32,100 nt of DNA from Bacteroidales bacterium M5 (GTDB taxonomy: Bacteria > Bacteroidota > Bacteroidia > Bacteroidales > Muribaculaceae): assembly GCA_001689535.1 (NCBI GenBank), contig LUJP01000002.1:11367-43466 (forward strand), written 5' to 3'. Below, piece by piece: positions 16,131-24,266 of this stretch (position 1 is its first letter; every line of letters begins with the position of its first letter). Below the pieces are notes generated by a model. That model was not told where the DNA came from, ran no database searches, and saw nothing but the letters and a program-made list of their open reading frames with translations. A program made the translations under genes and the position numbers.

Positions 16131-17078
16131 TCAGTGGCGCAGGTTTAGAAACGTGTCGATATGGCGCTTCTTCTTTTCCTCGAGAATCTCGGATATGTCC
16201 AGGAATATGCCGGATTCCTCCACATCGCCGAATTCGTCGTTGACGGCTGTGCCGAACATCTTCATGGTGGGCGAGAGGCTCATGTAGGCGTTGACAAGCG
16301 GGGGGATGTTGAGCCCGTTCTCGCGTATGGCATGGTTGAGTATGCGGTAGTCCTCGGCAAAAGTGGCGCCGTGGAAGAGGTGTCGCATCTCGTGCACGTC
16401 GATATCGGTCTGCAGCGGATTGATGGGCGTGGCAAGGCGGTCGGGGTCGGGGAAGTGCTTGTGCATGAAATAAAGAATCATGTTGCGACACTTGGCGGAG
16501 TATTCGGGATACATCGTTACTTTTCCGAAGAGATAGCGCATCTCGGGGTGTATTACCGTGAGCGCTCCCAGGCCGTCCCACAGGTTATCGAGGGCGAAGA
16601 TGGCTTTGGCGCCGGCGCGCGACGACTGGTATTCGGTCCGCACGAAAGAGCGTCCGAGCTCTATGGTGTAGGGCAGATAGTCACGGATGAATGATTCGGA
16701 AAACCGGAAGAGGTGGGATGTGGCCAGACGCGGGCTCCCGTCGGGGTTAATGCGTATGTCAGGGCCGATTATGTAGCGGTAGCCGCCTATGATCATCTCG
16801 TTTTCCGGGTCCCATACTATAAGCTGGCGGCAGGGAGGGTCCATCAGGTCGAAGGCATCTATGTCGCAGTCCTTTCCGGAGCCTCCTCCGGCCCCGCGGA
16901 ACGTGATCTCGCGCAGACGGCCCACCTCGCGCATGAGGTTGGGACAGGAGCGTCCGTCGAATGTGTATATGATGTTTCCTCCCTTGTTGGAGGATCGCAG
17001 CTGATTGTCGGAAGTGAGCTCGGCTTTGAGAAGCGCGGTGTCTACCGGTGGTATTACAGGCTGTTGGTCTTGGCTCAT
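16131..17078 (-). CDS. glsB: GNAT-like N-acyltransferase of glycine-lipid synthesis (GlsB-like)
   Basis: 315 residues of the OlsB/hemolysin-like N-acyltransferase group, with an acyl-ACP-dependent GNAT fold. Typical stretches are ITFRGAGGGSGKDCDID (about residues 98-114), IVWDPENEMIIGGYRYI and IELGRSFVRTEYQ. In Bacteroides the homologous glsB acylates glycine with a 3-hydroxy fatty acid to begin glycine-lipid synthesis; I assign this function by family and by the adjacent O-acyltransferase. It would act at the inner face of the cytoplasmic membrane. Its start overlaps the stop of the O-acyltransferase gene by four bases, so the two are translationally coupled. The C-terminal ~70 residues extend beyond the GNAT core. 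Confidence 0.83.
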   Translation of the reverse strand: MSQDQQPVIPPVDTALLKAELTSDNQLRSSNKGGNIIYTFDGRSCPNLMREVGRLREITFRGAGGGSGKDCDIDAFDLMDPPCRQLIVWDPENEMIIGGYRYIIGPDIRINPDGSPRLATSHLFRFSESFIRDYLPYTIELGRSFVRTEYQSSRAGAKAIFALDNLWDGLGALTVIHPEMRYLFGKVTMYPEYSAKCRNMILYFMHKHFPDPDRLATPINPLQTDIDVHEMRHLFHGATFAEDYRILNHAIRENGLNIPPLVNAYMSLSPTMKMFGTAVNDEFGDVEESGIFLDISEILEEKKKRHIDTFLNLRH

Positions 17079-17968
17079 TGCGAATCGTTGTTTGTCCGAA
17101 GGCTATCGCGTTCGGTTTCGTTTTCGAGTGAATAGACTCTGTCTTTGATTTCACGTGCGTCGGCAGCGGCCCGCGAGCCGGTGGAAAGGGTGTTCCATGG
17201 TACGCGCGGTCCGGCCACTATGGTGAAGTTGCGCGAGCGCTGCTTGAACACCTCGGCCGGCAACAGGGCCATCTCCACATTGAATTTGAGCCCCATGCGT
17301 CGACGCATATATGCAAAGTTATAAAAAAAGTTTGAATTGCGGCCACTGAAGAAGAGGGGCACAATGTCGCGCCGGGAGGCGATGGCTTTGTTTATGAACA
17401 TCTTGTGCCATTCAAGGTCGGCCACGGCGCCGTCGGCTCCGCGTCGGCTCACCAGCCCGGCAGGGAAAATCACCAGAGGGTCAGGGCCTTCGAGCGCGCG
17501 CGTCAGATTGTCGGATGCGTCGCGGCTCTGTTTGCCGAGCTTGTTTACCGGCAGGAACACGCCCTTGAGCTGGTCGATGGCCATGAGCAGGTCGTTGACC
17601 ACGAATTTCAGGCCCGGGCCGTAGAGGGAGGTGAGAAGTTCTATGAGCACCATGCCGTCGAGTCCGCCAAGTGGGTGGTTGCTGACGAAAATCACGCGGC
17701 GGTCTGCCGGAGCGGGAAGGCGTTCGGGGTGTACCACGCCGTAGGTGATGCCGAGCTCGCGGAGCACCGCACGGCAGAATTCGGCATCGCGTAGATGGCC
17801 GGTCTTGTCGAGCAGGTCGTTGAGGCTGTCCTGACACACCACCCGCTTCAGCAAAGCCACAAGAGGCCGGGGCACGAAGCGGTAGCGACTGCCCAGGCGC
17901 TCGCGAAGCACGGCGTCGATGTCGATTTTCTTTATCACCGGCTTCGGGGTATTTGGCTGTACTGACAT
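17075..17968 (-). CDS. glsA: PlsC-like O-acyltransferase of glycine-lipid synthesis (GlsA-like)
   Basis: 297 residues of the lysophospholipid-acyltransferase superfamily. The catalytic H-x5-D motif is H98 to D104 in NHPLGGLD (one residue longer than the usual HX4D), and the acyl-acceptor motif is FPAG at 168-171 followed by SRR. In Bacteroidetes this enzyme adds the second acyl chain to the hydroxyl of the N-acyl glycine made by GlsB. The adjacent N-acyltransferase supports that role over general phospholipid synthesis. It is the first gene of the minus-strand run, with a promoter at 17997-18028. Confidence 0.83.
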   Translation of the reverse strand: MSVQPNTPKPVIKKIDIDAVLRERLGSRYRFVPRPLVALLKRVVCQDSLNDLLDKTGHLRDAEFCRAVLRELGITYGVVHPERLPAPADRRVIFVSNHPLGGLDGMVLIELLTSLYGPGLKFVVNDLLMAIDQLKGVFLPVNKLGKQSRDASDNLTRALEGPDPLVIFPAGLVSRRGADGAVADLEWHKMFINKAIASRRDIVPLFFSGRNSNFFYNFAYMRRRMGLKFNVEMALLPAEVFKQRSRNFTIVAGPRVPWNTLSTGSRAAADAREIKDRVYSLENETERDSLRTNNDSQ

Positions 17969-17996
17969 TTATGGCGGTTTTTCGCAGTTGTGGATG

Positions 17997-18028
17997 CAAA
18001 TTTAATTAATTTTGCGGTTAGTATGAAA
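17997..18028 (-). promoter_or_regulatory. Promoter of the glycine-lipid operon
   Basis: TAAATTTG (18004 to 17997) is a good -7 element, with TTTC (18028 to 18025) 20 bases upstream. The predicted start near 17990 leaves about 22 bases before the ATG at 17968. The -33 element falls on the first codons of the divergent gene. Confidence 0.6.
18007..18014 (+). promoter_or_regulatory. -7 element of the MptE-like gene, overlapping the divergent promoter
   Basis: TAATTTTG fits TAnnTTTG on the plus strand; no ideal -33 element lies upstream (TTCG at 17981 is 22 bases away). The start would be within a few bases of the ATG at 18023, implying a very short leader or a leaderless message. It lies within the spacer of the opposite promoter. 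Confidence 0.4.
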
Positions 18029-18883
18029 GAAGCTCTTAACTCAATTTCGGAAGCCGCTAAAAACTGCGGCCTGCTCGGAAAGGGACTGGTGAAAATGGCT
18101 GTGGAGTCGCGGCCTTGCGGAATAAGCCGTTCGGCTGGCGACCGTCAGCTTGTGATAATGGCAAACGGGCCCTCTCTTGCCGATGCCATGAGGAACCATG
18201 CCGCATCGCTGGAGCATTGCGACCTCATGGCCGTGAATTTCGCCGCCAATGCCGAGGAGTTCTACCGTTTCCGTCCGCAGGCCTACGTGATGGCCGATCC
18301 CCATTTCTTCAATCCCGGAGGCGACGGCAACGTGGCGCGGCTGTGGGAGAATATAGCCCGGAGGGTCGACTGGTCCATGACGCTGTACGTGCCGGCGCGT
18401 ATGGTCCGCAGGATTCCGCGCGAAGTCACGGTGGCCGGACATGTGAGGATTGAGCGTTTCAATCCCGTGGGAGTGGAAGGCTTCGGATGGTTCGAGCGTA
18501 TGGCCTATAAATCAGGATTGGGAATGCCTCGTCCGCGTAATGTGCTTATCGCCGCCATAATGATTGGTCTGAAAGCGGGTTATCGCGAGATTTATCTTGC
18601 GGGAGCTGACCACAGCTGGACGCGCACCCTCGAGGTTGATGAAAATAATATGGTGGTGACCGTACAGCCCCATTTCTACAAGGAAAGCGAAAGCGAGAAA
18701 AAACGTGTCACGAGCCTCTACAGCAACATCCGGCTGCACGACATGATGTTGAGTTTCCACATCGCCTTCCGCGCCTACCACCGCATCCGCCGTTATGCCG
18801 ACGCCATCGGTGCCCGCATCTACAACGCCACCCCCGGCAGCTTCATCGACGCCTTCCCCCGCCGCCCCCTCCCGGAGCCCTAA
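18023..18883 (+). CDS. MptE/DUF115-like protein
   Basis: 286 residues from ATG 18023; an in-frame GTG at 17990 would add eleven residues but lies upstream of the likely -7 element, so I reject it. The protein has a Rossmann-like region with LVIMANGPSLADAM, AYVMADPHF and EIYLAGADHSWT, characteristic of the MptE/DUF115 group, which includes 6-hydroxymethylpterin diphosphokinases and glycosyltransferases that modify flagellin or surface glycans. The pterin activity of archaeal members is not implied here; a role in surface-polymer glycosylation is equally likely. It is transcribed away from the glycine-lipid genes and converges on a small broken gene. Confidence 0.75.
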   Translation: MKEALNSISEAAKNCGLLGKGLVKMAVESRPCGISRSAGDRQLVIMANGPSLADAMRNHAASLEHCDLMAVNFAANAEEFYRFRPQAYVMADPHFFNPGGDGNVARLWENIARRVDWSMTLYVPARMVRRIPREVTVAGHVRIERFNPVGVEGFGWFERMAYKSGLGMPRPRNVLIAAIMIGLKAGYREIYLAGADHSWTRTLEVDENNMVVTVQPHFYKESESEKKRVTSLYSNIRLHDMMLSFHIAFRAYHRIRRYADAIGARIYNATPGSFIDAFPRRPLPEP

Positions 18884-18942
18884 CGCCGGCCGGAACCGAC
18901 GGTTGACGAATTTATTGATTTAGTATAGCAGTGAGATGGGGT

Positions 18943-19205
18943 CTAAAGACCGGATTTTATTGCATCGTATAATTCCGTCAATCCTTTTTGGTCCAGGATA
19001 GCTCCGGAATGAATAAAACGAATTCGCCCATCCCTGCCGATTACAACATTCAATGGCATAACTCCACTTTCTCCATACTGTCTGGCATCTGATACCAGAA
19101 AGACGTAGATACTTCTGTTTTTCCAACATAATAACGGGTAGGAATCTCGGCAAAAATAGCCGTTGCTACTATAGAAAGTAGCAGAATACAACAGCACCGT
19201 TTCAT
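18943..19205 (-). pseudogene. Thioredoxin-like secreted protein gene, frameshifted and short
   Basis: Starting at ATG 19205 (two bases after the pgeF stop) the first frame encodes a signal peptide of about 19 residues ending IFA, then EIPTRYYVGK, and runs into a stop after 51 residues. The -1 frame continues with YVFLVSDARQYGESG, a PLNVVIGRDGRIRFIHSG block typical of the C-terminal half of TlpA/thioredoxin-like proteins, and a normal-looking end at 18943. Restoring one A in the A5 run (T5 at 19118-19122 on the plus strand) joins the two into one 87-residue reading frame. Even so the CxxC half of the thioredoxin fold is missing, so this is probably a decayed remnant. A functional -1 slip on the A-run is a less likely alternative. 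Confidence 0.6.
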
Positions 19206-19207
19206 GT

Positions 19208-19960
19208 TTATCGGTTTTCCAGAGAGATGAAGGTGAAGGTGCGGCCGGAGGAGGTGCCGAGGCGACGGGCTGAGAAGAAGAGGTCCGGGCGGCAGCGGCT
19301 GCATTCCGGCGGGAGGGCGATGTTGTTTTTTGCTAAGCCGGATTCCATGAGGGTGGCGGCAACGGCTGCGGGGAGGTCTATATGAGGTTTGACTCCCGGT
19401 TTTCTTATTACGAAACTGCCGAGATTTGCCTTGATGAATTCCTGGGCCACTTCTTCGCCGACCTCGAAACAATCGGGGCAGATGCACGGGCCCATGGCGG
19501 CATGTATGCTGGCGGGAGTGGCTCCGAGAGCACACATTTCGCGGACAGCCGTGGTGCTGATGCGCCCTACGGTTCCGCGCCAGCCCGAATGCACCGCGCC
19601 GACAATACGCGCCACGGGATCGAAAAGCACCACCGGGACACAGTCGGCCGTATGCACGCCTATTGCAATCCCGGGGCGGTCCGACACAAGAGCGTCGGTG
19701 TTTTCAAACACCGCGGGATGCGACACATAGGCCACATTTACGGAGTGGGTCTGGCGTGCGGAGACTATCCTCTCTGACGGGAGTCCGGTGCAGGAGGAGA
19801 GGGCGGCGAGACTGTCGGCCACATGCAAGGGGTCGTCGCCGGTGTAAGTGCAGATGCTCAGGCCGTCGTAGGGGAGCGTGGCATCCGCACAACCGCGCAG
19901 TGTGGTGAATGCGACGGCTCCGGCCGGCAGATTCAGCCGGAGAAGGTCAGGCTTCGTCAT
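19208..19960 (-). CDS. pgeF: Peptidoglycan editing factor PgeF (YfiH/DUF152 family)
   Basis: 250 residues. The metal-site pattern of the family is intact: H72 (QTHSV), C107 in HTADCVP with H103, and H124 in AVHSGWRGT, followed by GPCICPDCFEVG. PgeF hydrolyses wrongly incorporated residues at position 1 of peptidoglycan stem-peptide precursors; older annotations call the family polyphenol oxidase/laccase. Its start overlaps the obgE stop by 14 bases, so the two are very likely co-translated. Confidence 0.93.
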   Translation of the reverse strand: MTKPDLLRLNLPAGAVAFTTLRGCADATLPYDGLSICTYTGDDPLHVADSLAALSSCTGLPSERIVSARQTHSVNVAYVSHPAVFENTDALVSDRPGIAIGVHTADCVPVVLFDPVARIVGAVHSGWRGTVGRISTTAVREMCALGATPASIHAAMGPCICPDCFEVGEEVAQEFIKANLGSFVIRKPGVKPHIDLPAAVAATLMESGLAKNNIALPPECSRCRPDLFFSARRLGTSSGRTFTFISLENR

Positions 19961-21170
19961 TCAGCGGATCAATGTTTGAATCCTCGGGGTGGAAATCATC
20001 TTCGCTATATTCGTCGCCGAAAAACTCGTCATCATCGAAATCGTCGTAGTCGAGATTGTCGCCGTCGTCATCAGGCATCTGCGGAGCCTTGTCGAATATG
20101 AATTCGTCTTCCTCGCGCACGCGGTGATGGCCGTCGAGCGGCCGGTGGGTGATGGTGCTGACGGCTATACGGTTGCGGTCGTCGGTCACGGCTGCCCACA
20201 GAACGTCCTTAAGCTCGGTGAGTCCCATGCCGGTCACTGCCGAAATCATCACAGAGCGTACACCTTCGGGGAGCGTGGCGCGCACTTCCTCCATCAGCTC
20301 GTCGTCGAGCATGTCGCATTTCGATACGGCCAGTATGCGCTCCTTGTCCATGAGCTGCGGATTGAATTTCTCAAGTTCGCCAAGCAGTATGCGGTACTGT
20401 TCGGCGATATCGTCGGCATCGGCCGGCACCACGAAGAGCAGCACTGCGTTGCGCTCTATGTGGCGCAGGAAGCGCAGTCCCAGGCCACGGCCCTCACTTG
20501 CTCCCTCTATGATTCCGGGAATATCGGCCATCACGAACGAGCGGTTGTCGCGATAGCTCACAATGCCCAGCTGCGGTTCCATTGTGGTGAAAGGATAGTC
20601 GGCAATCTTGGGCCGCGCGGCCGAGAGGGCGGACAGCAGGGTAGATTTTCCCGCGTTTGGGAACCCTACCAGGCCAACGTCGGCAAGGAGCTTGAGCTCC
20701 AGCACAACGCTTTTTTCTATGGCCGGTTCGCCTGGCTGGGCGTAGCGGGGGGTGCGGTTGGTGGAGCTTTTGAAATGCCAGTTGCCGAGACCTCCGCGGC
20801 CTCCGCGCAGCAGCTTTATCTCTTCGCCGTCGTAGTTCACCTCGCAGAGAAATTCGCCGGTGTCGGCGTCATAGACCACGGTGCCGCAGGGCACTTCCAC
20901 CACCACGTCGGCGCCGTCTTTTCCCGAGCTGCGGTCGGCGCCGCCGCTCTGACCGTTGCCGGCAAAGATATGACGGTTGAATTTCAGGGGCAGGAGAGTC
21001 CACATGTGGGAATTGCCACGCAGTATGATGTGGCCACCGCGGCCGCCGTCGCCGCCGTCGGGTCCGCCTTTCGGCACATATTTGGCTCTGTGGAAATGGC
21101 GTGAGCCGGCGCCTCCCTTGCCCGAGCGGCAAAGGATTTTCACGTAATCTATAAAATTGGAATCAGCCAT
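19947..21170 (-). CDS. obgE: GTPase Obg
   Basis: 407 residues. The glycine-rich Obg domain (about 1-158) starts NFIDYVKI and contains GPDGGDGGRGG; the G domain (about 160-330) has the P-loop GFPNAGKST (169-177), the DIPG switch region and SKCD in place of the usual NKxD. An acidic tail follows, rich in D and E (FDDDEFFGDEYSEDD). Obg binds the large ribosomal subunit and acts in ribosome assembly and the stringent response. The start is ATG 21170, which gives the conserved N-terminus; a longer frame to 21293 overlaps the upstream gene and is rejected. It lies 44 bases downstream of the nucleotidyltransferase gene. Confidence 0.97.
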   Translation of the reverse strand: MADSNFIDYVKILCRSGKGGAGSRHFHRAKYVPKGGPDGGDGGRGGHIILRGNSHMWTLLPLKFNRHIFAGNGQSGGADRSSGKDGADVVVEVPCGTVVYDADTGEFLCEVNYDGEEIKLLRGGRGGLGNWHFKSSTNRTPRYAQPGEPAIEKSVVLELKLLADVGLVGFPNAGKSTLLSALSAARPKIADYPFTTMEPQLGIVSYRDNRSFVMADIPGIIEGASEGRGLGLRFLRHIERNAVLLFVVPADADDIAEQYRILLGELEKFNPQLMDKERILAVSKCDMLDDELMEEVRATLPEGVRSVMISAVTGMGLTELKDVLWAAVTDDRNRIAVSTITHRPLDGHHRVREEDEFIFDKAPQMPDDDGDNLDYDDFDDDEFFGDEYSEDDFHPEDSNIDPLNDEA

Positions 21171-21214
21171 AGTTGCTTGAATTTGGTAATTTAACGCCCC
21201 GGAGGGTGGAAAAG

Positions 21215-22270
21215 TTAGGAGGAGAGGCCGAGATGGTGGCTCATAAGTTCGGATGCGTGTGCGAAATCCGTTGGAGAGCCTATGTCGATCCATGTGCCGG
21301 ATATGGGGAAGTAGCCCACATGCTGTCCGTCGGCAATGGCCGCCTCGATAAGGTCGGTGGCGTCGGTGCGTCCGGTCGGTGGCAGGGCGTCGAGCAGACG
21401 GTTGGATATGATGTATATTCCGGCGTTGGCATAGAAGGAATAGGAGGGCTTTTCCTGCAGACCGGTCACGCGGCCTGTGTCGTCGGTGGAGAGAATGGCA
21501 TATGGAACGGAAATGTTGTAAGGAATGGCGGCTATGGTGATTGCCGCTCCCGACTTGAGATGGGCCAGATACATGTCCTCGAGCGAGAGGGTGGTGAGGA
21601 TGTCGGAGTTCATCACCAGTGTGGCGCCGTCAGGGTCACACCGCTTCACAAGGGCTGCAGAGCCTATGGTGCCCATCGGCTCCCGTTCGCGCACGCATTT
21701 CACGGCTATGCCTTCCACGGGCGCACTGAAATGCGCCTCAAGCTGCTCGGCAAGGTAGTTTACGGTAACTGATACATGCGAGATGCCGGCGCGCGCGAGG
21801 GCCGCGATATTATAGTCGATTATGGCTTTTGAGCCGATTTTGAGCAGCGGTTTGGGAGTGGTGAGGGTCATGGGCCGCAACCGTTCGCCTTTGCCTCCGG
21901 CCATGAGGATGGCGCTGAGGGGGAGTCGGGTGGTGGTGGCCGTAAGGTCCATTATCTCAAGGATGCGTCCTTCGGCGTCAAGGCGGGGTATGAGTTTCAC
22001 TCCGCAACGCCGGATGGCGCGGATGCTCTCCACATCGTTTTCCGCCGCAGGGCGCAGAGCGCGGAACGAGCGGTTCATCACGCGCTCCACCAGGTCGGTG
22101 AGCTGAGCTCCTTTCAGTAGCCCGCGGCGCACGTCGCCGTCGGTGAGCGTCCCCACCATAGTGCCGTCCGCGCCGGTGACAAAAAGCGTCATCACTCCGC
22201 CCGACAGTGCGTTGAGCATGTCGAGAGCTTTGAGCAGCGAACAGTCTGAGGCAATTATATGTCGGTCCAT
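21215..22270 (-). CDS. CBS-domain sugar nucleotidyltransferase (PtmE-like)
   Basis: 351 residues. Two CBS motifs occupy about residues 1-112 (GTLTDGDVRRGL at 40-51), followed by a nucleotidyltransferase domain starting at LSAILMAGGKGERLRP (118-133) with a later NSD metal site (MNSDILTTL) and a GTWIDIGSP ending. This architecture matches PtmE of the Campylobacter legionaminate pathway, which makes GDP-glucosamine; the substrate here is inferred from the two neighbouring nonulosonate genes. Spacing of 12 bases to the CMP-sugar synthase gene upstream indicates an operon. Confidence 0.85.
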   Translation of the reverse strand: MDRHIIASDCSLLKALDMLNALSGGVMTLFVTGADGTMVGTLTDGDVRRGLLKGAQLTDLVERVMNRSFRALRPAAENDVESIRAIRRCGVKLIPRLDAEGRILEIMDLTATTTRLPLSAILMAGGKGERLRPMTLTTPKPLLKIGSKAIIDYNIAALARAGISHVSVTVNYLAEQLEAHFSAPVEGIAVKCVREREPMGTIGSAALVKRCDPDGATLVMNSDILTTLSLEDMYLAHLKSGAAITIAAIPYNISVPYAILSTDDTGRVTGLQEKPSYSFYANAGIYIISNRLLDALPPTGRTDATDLIEAAIADGQHVGYFPISGTWIDIGSPTDFAHASELMSHHLGLSS

Positions 22271-22282
22271 TGTTTGTGTCGT

Positions 22283-22987
22283 TTAAGATTCGGCTCTGAG
22301 GTGGCGCATCACGGCTTCGGCCACCTCCCAGTCCAGAGGAGTGTCGAGGTCGATGGCGCGGGATGCGTCGGTGGGGCACGGAACGCGGCGGGGCATCGCT
22401 CCGAGCGCATACCGACAGATAGAGTCGGGGTTTATCACATATACCGAGCCGCTGTATTCCCAGGCCTCCGGGGCGTCCTGACGGCGCACGTAGAGTCCGG
22501 AGCCTTTGGATATGTGGAGCAGTCCGGTGGCGGAATCGGTCTCGAAACAGTTGTAATATGGGTTTGACTTGGCGGGAATCACGCTCACCACCATGTCGGC
22601 CTCCGGAGTATAGCGCTCCAGACACGCTTCCACATCGGCCACGGTGCGCAGGGGCGAGGTGGGTTGCAGCAGCACTACGCGGTCAAACGCGATGCCGCGG
22701 GCTGCTGCCCAGTCCATCGCGTCGATTATCACCTCGCGGCTGCCGGAGGTGTCGGTGGCGAGTTCGGCCGGGCGCATGTAGTCAACCGGCAGGCCGGTCT
22801 GCCGTGCCACCGAAGCTATTTCTTCGGAATCGGTGGAAACGATTATATGCGAGTCGGGAGCAAGCTGCCGGGCTATATCTATGGTATAGTGTATCAGCGG
22901 GCGTCCTCCGAGCGGCTTGATGTTTTTGCCGGGAATGCCTTTGCTGCCGCCGCGAGCGGGAATCACGTACAGTGTATGGTTGTCCAT
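22283..22987 (-). CDS. CMP-nonulosonate synthetase (NeuA/LegF-like)
   Basis: 234 residues of the acylneuraminate cytidylyltransferase family. The nucleotide-binding start IPARGGSKGIPGKNIK (residues 9-24) is intact, as are VVLLQPTSPLRT and the later DLDTPLDWEVAE. It activates a nonulosonic acid (sialic or legionaminic) as the CMP-sugar used by surface glycosyltransferases. The neighbouring CBS-nucleotidyltransferase favours a legionaminate-type product. It follows the epimerase gene by four bases. Confidence 0.9.
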   Translation of the reverse strand: MDNHTLYVIPARGGSKGIPGKNIKPLGGRPLIHYTIDIARQLAPDSHIIVSTDSEEIASVARQTGLPVDYMRPAELATDTSGSREVIIDAMDWAAARGIAFDRVVLLQPTSPLRTVADVEACLERYTPEADMVVSVIPAKSNPYYNCFETDSATGLLHISKGSGLYVRRQDAPEAWEYSGSVYVINPDSICRYALGAMPRRVPCPTDASRAIDLDTPLDWEVAEAVMRHLRAES

Positions 22988-22991
22988 CGGT

Positions 22992-24155
22992 TCAGAATGA
23001 GATGTCGTGAAATTTCTTTGTCCTGAGATTTTCGAGTGGTGTGAGGGCTATGGCATCGGTCACCAGGCGAAGCGTGTCGGGACGGTAATAGGGATTGCTG
23101 ACGTGCTTTGCCTTTTCCTGCATGGCCGGAGACAGTGCCAGCTGTATTGCCGAGGCGATTTCCGTGGCCGAGTCGCCGCAGTGGATCACGCTCTCGGCGG
23201 CTGTGCGCCCTCTCTGGCGCATGCCTATGTCAACGGTGGGTATTCCCATCGATGGGACTTCTATTATGCCGCTTGAGGAATTGCCAACCACGGCGCCAAC
23301 GAGCCGCAGGGCCGACAGATAACGCCGCATGCCCAGCGAGGGGATGGAGGCGGTGTTATAGGGATGGGAAGCCACATAGTCTTCGATCATGGCTATGAGC
23401 TTCTGCCCGCGTGAATCGTTGTTGGGATAGGTGAACAGCACCCTTACAGCGGGAAGAGTGTCCAAGGCTTCGAGAAGCTGCTCGAAACGGTCGGCCGGGT
23501 CGGCGGGGTCGAGTGTCGCCGGGTGGAAGGTCACAAGAATGGTGTCGCGGTCAAGCTTAAAGCCTATCGAGCGGCAAAGCTCTTCGGCATCCATAGGCGC
23601 GACATTAAGAGCGTTGTGAACGCCCGGCGCACCTGTGTTTATCACTTTGGCAGGGTCCTCGCCGAGCTGAATCACACGTCGGCGGTAGTCCTCAGTGGCA
23701 GTGAGATGAAGGGCTGAAAGCTTGGTTATGGCGTGGCGTATGGAATCGTCGATTGCGCCTTCGGTTACCTCGCCTCCGTGGAGATGCACTATCGGCACGC
23801 CGCTCACGGCGCATGCCGAGGCCACAGCAAGCATTTCGGTGCGGTCGCCGAGAATCACGGCGATATCCGGCGACAGACGCTGCAGTGCGTCAGCCATTCC
23901 CGCCATGCAGGCGGCCATAGCCTTTACGGTCGACGCCGGGGTACCGTCGGTAGCAGGGAGGGGAACGCGGGCGTTGACCGTGAACCCGGCGCCGGTGATT
24001 TCGTTGACGGTCATGCCGTAGGCCGGGTCAAGGTGCATATTGGTGGCCACAATCTGCAGCTCGACATCAGGCCGCGACGCGAGCTCGTGGGCCACTCCGG
24101 AGAGCAGTCCCCACTCGGCGCGGGTGCCTGTGATTATGCATACCTTGCGTTTCAT
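22992..24155 (-). CDS. Hydrolysing UDP/GDP-sugar 2-epimerase (NeuC/LegG-like)
   Basis: 387 residues with the GT-B fold of the UDP-GlcNAc 2-epimerase family. Conserved blocks are CIITGTRAEWGLL (5-17), ILGDRTEML, HLHGGEVTEGAID and VGNSSSGIIEVPSMG. The hydrolysing branch releases ManNAc or its 2,4-diacetamido analogue as the substrate for a nonulosonate synthase. ATG 24155 is taken as the start because the family N-terminus begins there and a -7 element (24169-24176) lies just upstream; the longer open frame to 24383 has no similarity. It is the first gene of this minus-strand run. Confidence 0.9.
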   Translation of the reverse strand: MKRKVCIITGTRAEWGLLSGVAHELASRPDVELQIVATNMHLDPAYGMTVNEITGAGFTVNARVPLPATDGTPASTVKAMAACMAGMADALQRLSPDIAVILGDRTEMLAVASACAVSGVPIVHLHGGEVTEGAIDDSIRHAITKLSALHLTATEDYRRRVIQLGEDPAKVINTGAPGVHNALNVAPMDAEELCRSIGFKLDRDTILVTFHPATLDPADPADRFEQLLEALDTLPAVRVLFTYPNNDSRGQKLIAMIEDYVASHPYNTASIPSLGMRRYLSALRLVGAVVGNSSSGIIEVPSMGIPTVDIGMRQRGRTAAESVIHCGDSATEIASAIQLALSPAMQEKAKHVSNPYYRPDTLRLVTDAIALTPLENLRTKKFHDISF

Positions 24156-24168
24156 TTCTTGCTGACTG

Positions 24169-24176
24169 CAAATATA
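24169..24176 (-). promoter_or_regulatory. -7 element of the nonulosonate-obgE run
   Basis: TATATTTG on the minus strand fits TAnnTTTG and gives a start near 24162, a leader of under ten bases. No convincing -33 element is seen 19-21 bases upstream. Confidence 0.5.
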
Positions 24177-24266
24177 GCGATTATATTCCGAATTTCGTAC
24201 CCCGTCACCCTTTACGCCTCCTATTAGCTTGTGGATATCAGTGATTTGTGTTGATTTTGCGATGCG

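Noticed and set aside
19989..21104. Plus-strand open frame of 371 codons
   Set aside because: It is antisense to obgE; composition is that of a mirror frame and no motif is visible.
21171..21293. Longer N-terminus for Obg
   Set aside because: The conserved Obg N-terminus begins at 21170, and the extension overlaps the upstream nucleotidyltransferase gene.
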